DNA from: Eledone cirrhosa
Lineage: Eukaryota; Mollusca; Cephalopoda; Octopoda; Eledonidae
Length of the DNA stretch: 64,000 bases
Direction of reading: 5' to 3'
Assembly: GCA_964016885.1 (NCBI GenBank)
Contig: OZ024741.1
Location: 411,093,464 to 411,157,463, forward strand
In this document: positions 54,401 through 64,000 of the stretch, one piece after another
Position numbering within the stretch: the stretch's first letter is position 1
Layout of the letters: the number at the start of each line of letters is the position of its first letter
Notes under the pieces: model-generated
What the model was told of the DNA's origin: nothing
The model's database searches: none
Seen by the model: only the letters and a program-made list of their open reading frames with translations
Program-made: the position numbers and the translations under genes

Positions 54401-57400
54401 GATATAACAATATATCTATAGTGATATAATATATCTATAGTGTTATAACAAATCTATAGTGATATAATAATATATCTATAGTGATGTAATATATCTACAG
54501 TGATATAATAGTATATCTATAGTGATATAATAATATATCTATAGTGATATAATAATATATCTACAGTGATTAGTGATATAATAATATAGCTATAGTGATA
54601 TAATAATATATCTACAGTGATATAGTAATATATCTACAGTGATATAATAATATATCTATAGTGATATAATAATATATCTATAGTGATATAATAATATATC
54701 TACAGTGATATAATATATCTACAGTGATATAATAATATATCTACAGTGATATAATAATATATCTACAGTGATATAATAATATATCTACAGTGATATAATA
54801 ATATATCTATAGTGATATAATAATATATCTACATTGATATAATAATATATCTACAGTGATATAATAATATATCTACAGTGATATAATAATATATCTATAG
54901 CGATATAATAATATATTTACAGTGATATAATAATATATCTACAGTGATATAATAATATATCTACAGTGATATAATAATATATCTATAGTGATATAATAAT
55001 ATATCTATAGTGATATAATAATATATCTATAGTGATATAATAATATATCTATAGTGACATACTAATATATCTATACTGATAAAATAATATATCTACAGTG
55101 ATATAATAATATATCTATAGTGATAGAATAATATATCTATAGTGATATAATAATATATCTATAGTGATATAATAATATATCTATAGTGATATAATAATAT
55201 ATCTATAGCGATATAATACTATATCTATAGTGATATACTATATCTACAGTGATATAATAATATATCTATAGTGATATAATATATCTAGTGATATAATAAT
55301 ATATCTGTAGTGATAAAATAATATATCTATAGTGATATACTATATCTACAGTGATATAATATATCTATAGTGATATAATACTATATCTATAGTGATATAA
55401 TAATATATCTATAGCGATATAATAATATATCATTAGTGATATAATATATCTATAGTGATATAATATATCTACAGTGATATAATAATATATCTAGAGTGAT
55501 ATACTATATGTACAGTGATATAATATATCTATAGTGATATAACAATATATCTATAGTGATATAATAATATATCTATAGTGATATAATATATCTACAGTGA
55601 TATAATATATCTACAGTGATATAATAATATATCTACAGTGATATAATAATATATCTATAGTGATATATCTATAGTGATATAATATATCTACAGTGATATA
55701 ATATATCTACAGTGATATAATAATATATCTATAGTGATATAATAATATATCTATAGTAATATAATAATATATCTATAGAGATATAATAATATATCTATAG
55801 CGATATAATACTATATCTATAGTGATATAATAATATATCTACAGTGATATAATAACATGTATCTATAGTTATATAATATATCTACAGTGATATAATATAT
55901 CTACAGTGATATAATATATCTACAGTGATATAATATATCTACAGGGATATAATAATATATCTATAGTGATATAATAATATATCTATAGTGATATAATAAT
56001 ATATCTATAGTGATATAATAACATATATCTATAGTCATATAATATATCTACAGTGATATAATAATATATCAATAGTGATATAATAATATATCTATAGTGA
56101 AATAATAATATATCTATAGTGATATATCTATAGTGATATAATATATCTACAGTGATATAATATATCTACAGTGATATAATAATATATCTATAGTGATATA
56201 ATAATATATTTATAGTGATATAATAATATATCTACAGTGATATAATATATCTATAGTGATATAATAATATATCTATAGTGATATAATAATATAGATATAG
56301 TGATATAATAATATATCTATAGTGATTAGTGATATAATAATATATCTATAGTGATATAATAATATATCTATAGTGATATCATAATATATCTATAGCGATA
56401 TAATAATATATCATTAGTGATATAATATATCTATAGTGATATAATATATCTACAGTGATATAATAATATATCTATAGTGATATACTATATGTACAGTGAT
56501 ATAATATATCTATAGTGATATAATAATATATCTATAGTGATATAATAATATATCTATAGTGATATAATATATCGACAGTGATATAATATATCTACAGTGA
56601 TATAATAATATATCTACAGTGATATAATAATATATCTACAGAGATATAATAATATATCTACAGTGATATAATAATATATCTATAGTGATATAATAATATA
56701 TCTATAGTAATATAAGAATATATCTATAGTAATATAATATATCTATAGTAATATGATATATCTATAGTGATATAATAATATATCTGTAGTGATATAATAA
56801 TATATCTATAGTGATATAATAATATATCTATAGTGATATAATAACATATATCTATGGTGATATAATAATATATCTACAGTGATATAATAATATATCTATA
56901 GTGAAATAATAATATATTTATAGTGATATATCTATCGTGATATAATATATCTACAGTGAAATAATATATCTACAGTGATATAATAACATATCTATAGTGA
57001 TATAATAATATATCTATAGTGATATAACAATATATCTATAGTGATATAATATATCTATAGTGTTATAACAAATCTATAGTGATATAATAATATATCTATA
57101 GTGATGTAATATATCTACAGTGATATAATAGTATATCTATAGTGATATAATAATATATCTATAGTGATATAATAATATATCTACAGTGATTAGTGATATA
57201 ATAATATAGCTATAGTGATATAATAATATATCTACAGTGATATAGTAATATATCTACAGTGATATATTAATATATCTATAGTGATATAATAATATATCTA
57301 TAGTGATATAATAATATATCTACAGTGATATAATAATATATCTACAGTGATATAATAATATATCTACAGTGATATAATAATATATCTACAGTGATATAAT

Positions 57401-60400
57401 AATATATCTATAGTGATATAATAATATATCTACATTGATATAATAATATATCTACAGTGATATAATAATATATCTACAGTGATATAATAATATATCTATA
57501 GCGATATAATAATATATTTACAGTGATATAATAATATATCTACAGTGATATAATAATATATCTACAGTGATATAATAATATATCTATAGTGATATAATAA
57601 CATATATCTATAGTCATATAATATATCTACAGTGATATAATAATATATCAATAGTGATATAATAATATATCTATAGTGAAATAATAATATATCTATAGTG
57701 ATATATCTATAGTGATATAATATATCTACAGTGATATAATATATCTACAGTGATATAATAATATATCTATAGTGATATAATAATATATCTATAGTGATAT
57801 AATAATATATCTACAGTGATATAATATATCTATAGTGATATAATAATATATCTATAGTGATATAATAATATAGCTATAGTGATATAATAATATATCTATA
57901 GTGATTAGTGATATAATAATATATCTATAGTGATATAATAATATATCTATAGCGATATAATAATATATCATTAGTGATATAATATATCTATAGTGATATA
58001 ATATATCTACAGTGATATAATAATATATCTAGAGTGATATACTATATGTACAGTGATATAATATATCTATAGTGATATAACAATATATCTATAGTGATAT
58101 AATAATATATCTATAGTGATATAATATATCTACAGTGATATAATATATCTACAGTGATATAATATATCTACAGTGATATAATAATATATCTACAGTGATA
58201 TAATAATATATCTACAGAGATATAATAATATATCTACAGTGATATAATAATATATCTATAGTGATATAATAATATATCTATAGTAATATAACAATATATC
58301 TATAGTAATATAATATATCTATAGTGATATAATAATATATCTATAGTGATATAATAATATATCTATAGTGATATAATATATCTATAGTGATATAATATAT
58401 CTACAGTGATATAATAATATATCTGTAGTGATATAATAATATATCTATAGTGATATAATAATATATCTATAGTGATATAATAATATATCTATAGTGATAT
58501 AATAACATATATCTACGGTGATATAATAATATATCTACAGTGATATAATAATATATCTATAGTGAAATAATAATATATTTATAGTGATATATCTATCGTG
58601 ATATAATATATCTACAGTGAAATAATATATCTACAGTGATATAATAACATATCTATAGTGATATAATAATATATCTATAGTGATATAACAATATATCTAT
58701 AGTGATATAATATATCTATAGTGTTATAACAAATCTATAGTGATATAATAATATATCTATAGTGATGTAATATATCTACAGTGATATAATAGTATATCTA
58801 TAGTGATATAATAATATATCTATAGTGATATAATAATATATCTACAGTGATTAGTGATATAATAATGTAGCTATAGTGATATAATAATATATCTACGGTG
58901 ATATAATAATATATCTACAGTGATATAATAATATATCTATAGTGATATAATAATATATCTACAGTGATATAATATATCTACAGTGATATAATAATATATC
59001 TACAGTGATATAATAATATATCTACAGTGATATAATAATATATCTACAGTGATATAATAATATATCTATAGTGATATAATAATATATCTACAGTGATATA
59101 ATAATATATCTACAGTGATATAATAATATATCTACAGTGATATAATAATATATCTATAGTGATATAATATATCTAGTGATATAATAATATATCTGTAGTG
59201 ATAAAATAATATATCTATAGTGATATACTATATCTACAGTGATATAATATATCTATAGTGATATAATACTATATCTATAGTGATATAATAATATATCTAT
59301 AGTGATATAATAACATGTATCTATAGTTATATAATATATCTACAGTGATATAATATATCTACAGTGATATAATATATCTACAGTGATATAATAATATATC
59401 TATAGTGATATAATAATATATCTATAGTGATATAATAATATATCTACAGTGATATAATATATCTATGGTGATATAATAATATATCTATAGTGATATAACA
59501 ATATAGCTATAGTGATATAATAATATATCTATAGTGATATAACAATATATCTATAGTGATATAATAACATATATCTACAGTGATATAATAATATATCTAC
59601 AGTGATATAATAATATATCTATAGTGAAATAATAATATATCTATAGTGATATATCTATAGTGATATAATATATCTACAGTGAAATAATATATCTACAGTG
59701 ATATAATAGTATATCTAGAGTGATATAATAATATATCTATAGTGATATAATAATATATCTACAGTGATACAATATATCTATAGTGATATAATAATATATC
59801 TATAGTGATATAATAATATAGCTATAGTGATATAATAATATATCTATAGTGATTAGTGATATAATAATATATCTATAGTGATATAATAATATATCTATAG
59901 TGATATCATAATATATCTATAGCGATATAAAAATATATCATTAGTGATATAATATATCTATAGTGATATAATATATCTACAGTGATATAATAATATATCT
60001 ATAGTGATATACTATATGTACAGTGATATAATATATCTATAGTGATATAATAATATATCTATAGTGATATAATAATATATCTATAGTGATATAATATATC
60101 GACAGTGATATAATATATCTACAGTGATATAATAATATATCTACAGTGATATAATAATATATCTACAGAGATATAATAATATATCTACAGTGATATAATA
60201 ATATATCTATAGTGATATAATAATATATCTATAGTAATATAACAATATATCTATAGTAATATAATATATGTATAGTAATATGATATATCTATAGTGATAT
60301 AATAATATATCTGTAGTGATATAATAATATATCTATAGTGATATAATAATATATCTATAGTGATATAATAACATATATCTATGGTGATATAATAATATAT

Positions 60401-63400
60401 CTACAGTGATATAATAATATATCTATAGTGAAATAATAATATATTTATAGTGATATATCTATCGTGATATAATATATCTACAGTGAAATAATATATCTAC
60501 AGTGATATAATAACATATCTATAGTGATATAATAATATATCTATAGTGATATAACAATATATCTATAGTGATATAATATATCTATAGTGTTATAACAAAT
60601 CTATAGCGATATAATAATATATCTATAGTGATGTAATATATCTACAGTGATATAATAGTATATCTATAGTGATATAATAATATATCTATAGTGATATAAT
60701 AATATATCTACAGTGATTAGTGATATAATAATTTAGCTATAGTGATATAATAATATATCTACAGTGATATAGTAATATATCTACAGTGATATAATAATAT
60801 ATCTATAGTGATATAATAATATATCTATAGTGATATAATAATATATCTACAGTGATATAATATATCTACAGTGATATAATAATATATCTACAGTGATATA
60901 ATAATATATCTACAGTGATATAATAATATATCTACAGTGATATAATAATATATCTATAGTGATATAATAATATATCTACATTGATATAATAATATATCTA
61001 CAGTGATATAATAATATATCTACAGTGATATAATAATATATCTATAGCGATATAATAATATATTTACAGTGATATAATAATATATCTACAGTGATATAAT
61101 AATATATCTACAGTGATATAATAATATATCTATAGTGATATAATAATATATCTATAGTGATATAATAATATATCTATAGTGATATAATAATATATCTATA
61201 GTGACATACTAATATATCTATACTGATAAAATAATATATCTACAGTGATATAATAATATATCTATAGTGATAGAATAATATATCTATAGTGATATAATAA
61301 TATATCTATAGTGATATAATAATATATCTATAGTGATATAATAATATATCTATAGCGATATAATACTATATCTATAGTGATATACTATATCTACAGTGAT
61401 ATAATAATATATCTATAGTGATATAATATATCTAGTGATATAATAATATATCTGTAGTGATAAAATAATATATCTATAGTGATATACTATATCTACAGTG
61501 ATATAATATATCTATAGTGATATAATACTATATCTATAGTGATATAATAATATATCTATAGCGATATAATAATATATCATTAGTGATATAATATATCTAT
61601 AGTGATATAATATATCTACAGTGATATAATAATATATCTAGAGTGATATACTATATGTACAGTGATATAATATATCTATAGTGATATAACAATATATCTA
61701 TAGTGATATAATAATATATCTATAGTGATATAATATATCTACAGTGATATAATATATCTACAGTGATATAATAATATATCTACAGTGATATAATAATATA
61801 TCTATAGTGATATATCTATAGTGATATAATATATCTACAGTGATATAATATATCTACAGTGATATAATAATATATCTATAGTGATATAATAATATATCTA
61901 TAGTGATATAATAATATATCTATAGAGATATAATAATATATCTATAGCGATATAATACTATATCTATAGTGATATAATAATATATCTACAGTGATATAAT
62001 AACATGTATCTATAGTTATATAATATATCTACAGTGATATAATATATCTACAGTGATATAATATATCTACAGTGATATAATATATCTACAGGGATATAAT
62101 AATATATCTATAGTGATATAATAATATATCTATAGTGATATAATAATATATCTATAGTGATATAATAACATATATCTATAGTCATATAATATATCTACAG
62201 TGATATAATAATATATCAATAGTGATATAATAATATATCTATAGTGAAATAATAATATATCTATAGTGATATATCTATAGTGATATAATATATCTACAGT
62301 GATATAATATATCTACAGTGATATAATAATATATCTATAGTGATATAATAATATATTTATAGTGATATAATAATATATCTACAGTGATATAATATATCTA
62401 TAGTGATATAATAATATATCTATAGTGATATAATAATATAGCTATAGTGATATAATAATATATCTATAGTGATTAGTGATATAATAATATATCTATAGTG
62501 ATATAATAATATATCTATAGTGATATCATAATATATCTATAGCGATATAATAATATATCATTAGTGATATAATATATCTATAGTGATATAATATATCTAC
62601 AGTGATATAATAATATATCTATAGTGATATACTATATGTACAGTGATATAATATATCTATAGTGATATAATAATATATCTATAGTGATATAATAATATAT
62701 CTATAGTGATATAATATATCGACAGTGATATAATATATCTACAGTGATATAATAATATATCTACAGTGATATAATAATATATCTACAGAGATATAATAAT
62801 ATATCTACAGTGATATAATAATATATCTATAGTGATATAATAATATATCTATAGTAATATAAGAATATATCTATAGTAATATAATATATCTATAGTAATA
62901 TGATATATCTATAGTGATATAATAATATATCTGTAGTGATATAATAATATATCTATAGTGATATAATAATATATCTATAGTGATATAATAACATATATCT
63001 ATGGTGATATAATAATATATCTACAGTGATATAATAATATATCTATAGTGAAATAATAATATATTTATAGTGATATATCTATCGTGATATAATATATCTA
63101 CAGTGAAATAATATATCTACAGTGATATAATAACATATCTATAGTGATATAATAATATATCTATAGTGATATAACAATATATCTATAGTGATATAATATA
63201 TCTATAGTGTTATAACAAATCTATAGTGATATAATAATATATCTATAGTGATGTAATATATCTACAGTGATATAATAGTATATCTATAGTGATATAATAA
63301 TATATCTATAGTGATATAATAATATATCTACAGTGATTAGTGATATAATAATATAGCTATAGTGATATAATAATATATCTACAGTGATATAGTAATATAT

Positions 63401-63735
63401 CTACAGTGATATATTAATATATCTATAGTGATATAATAATATATCTATAGTGATATAATAATATATCTACAGTGATATAATAATATATCTACAGTGATAT
63501 AATAATATATCTACAGTGATATAATAATATATCTACAGTGATATAATAATATATCTATAGTGATATAATAATATATCTACATTGATATAATAATATATCT
63601 ACAGTGATATAATAATATATCTACAGTGATATAATAATATATCTATAGCGATATAATAATATATTTACAGTGATATAATAATATATCTACAGTGATATAA
63701 TAATATATCTACAGTGATATAATAATATATCTATA
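51440..63735. repeat. 6.15-kb tandem duplication in the 22-bp satellite
   Basis: Markers repeat at a constant offset: 51,757 with 57,900, 52,700 with 58,847, 53,704 with 59,850, 54,566 with 60,715, 56,322 with 62,470 and 57,186 with 63,334 (offsets 6,143-6,149). The first copy spans about 51,440-57,590 and the second about 57,590-63,735. Both begin at a TAACATATATCTATAGTCATATAAT series and both run into a TATATTTACAG series at the end. Only scattered single-base differences separate them. Confidence 0.85.
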
Positions 63736-64000
63736 GTGATATAATAATATATCTATAGTGATATAATAATATATCTATAGTGATATAATAATATATCTAT
63801 AGTGACATACTAATATATCTATACTGATAAAATAATATATCTACAGTGATATAATAATATATCTATAGTGATAGAATAATATATCTATAGTGATATAATA
63901 ATATATCTATAGTGATATAATAATATATCTATAGTGATATAATAATATATCTATAGCGATATAATACTATATCTATAGTGATATACTATATCTACAGTGA

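Larger units (their letters stand above)
35456..64000. repeat. 22/19-bp AT-rich satellite, main array (about 1,350 units)
   Basis: The array of 22-bp units continues to the right edge of the window. 22-bp units (GATATA-ATAA-TATATC plus TATAGT) are mixed with 19-bp units in which three bases of the loop are missing (GATATA-A-TATATC). Frequent single changes are CTACAG for CTATAG, GCGATAT, GACATA, GAAATAA, TATATTTATAG and AATATAGCTATAG. Insertions such as GATTAGTGATAT serve as markers of higher-order structure. The consensus is about 86 percent A+T. The array lies within the CDC23 intron upstream of the exon at 30,728-30,860. No gene or mobile element interrupts it after 35,455. Confidence 0.97.

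Noticed and set aside
35456..64000. Centromeric satellite.
   Set aside because: The array has higher-order structure, but it lies directly against a CDC23 exon and appears intronic. A centromere call would need CENP-A or cytological data.

Overview
The window looks like a piece of a cephalopod (octopus or squid type) nuclear genome. Three things point there. First, there are three exons of a metazoan cell-cycle gene with canonical GT-AG introns. Second, there are several copies of a dispersed repeat ending in (GAT)n and carrying a 'GCATGGGTTTGGACGG'-type segment, which I recall as very common in cephalopod DNA. Third, there is a decayed RTE-like LINE. The species call is from memory and not from a search. 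No bacterial-type operon, tRNA, rRNA or CRISPR array is visible.

Layout, left to right. 1-23,604: a 48-bp minisatellite of about 490 units with higher-order duplications. 23,605-26,130: a GAT/GGT microsatellite, a 26-bp minisatellite, about 640 bp of single-copy-looking DNA, three diverged inverted copies of the 48-bp unit, and a 37-bp minisatellite. 26,175-30,860: three minus-strand exons of CDC23 (APC8, a TPR subunit of the anaphase-promoting complex). Between them lie an AT-rich minisatellite, dispersed repeats, a 65-bp inverted-repeat pair and a 1.5-kb (AGT/GGT)n array. 30,857-31,706 and 35,456-64,000: one 22/19-bp AT-rich satellite, split by a dead RTE-like LINE plus a dispersed-repeat 3' end (31,707-35,455). 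Tandem arrays make up close to nine tenths of the window, by my sum of array lengths.

How the parts fit. The three exons join in phase into 136 uninterrupted codons, so CDC23 looks like a living gene read right to left. Its preceding exons must lie beyond 64,000 and its following exons before position 1. The 22-bp satellite therefore fills an intron of at least 33 kb, and the 48-bp minisatellite fills an intron of at least 26 kb. The most striking point is that the 22-bp satellite begins exactly at the CDC23 3' splice site at 30,860/30,861. The acceptor hexamer CTATAG is part of the satellite unit, so the pre-mRNA would carry more than a thousand near-copies of its own acceptor. The 48-bp minisatellite is recognisably an expansion of an internal segment of the same dispersed repeat that is scattered elsewhere in the window.
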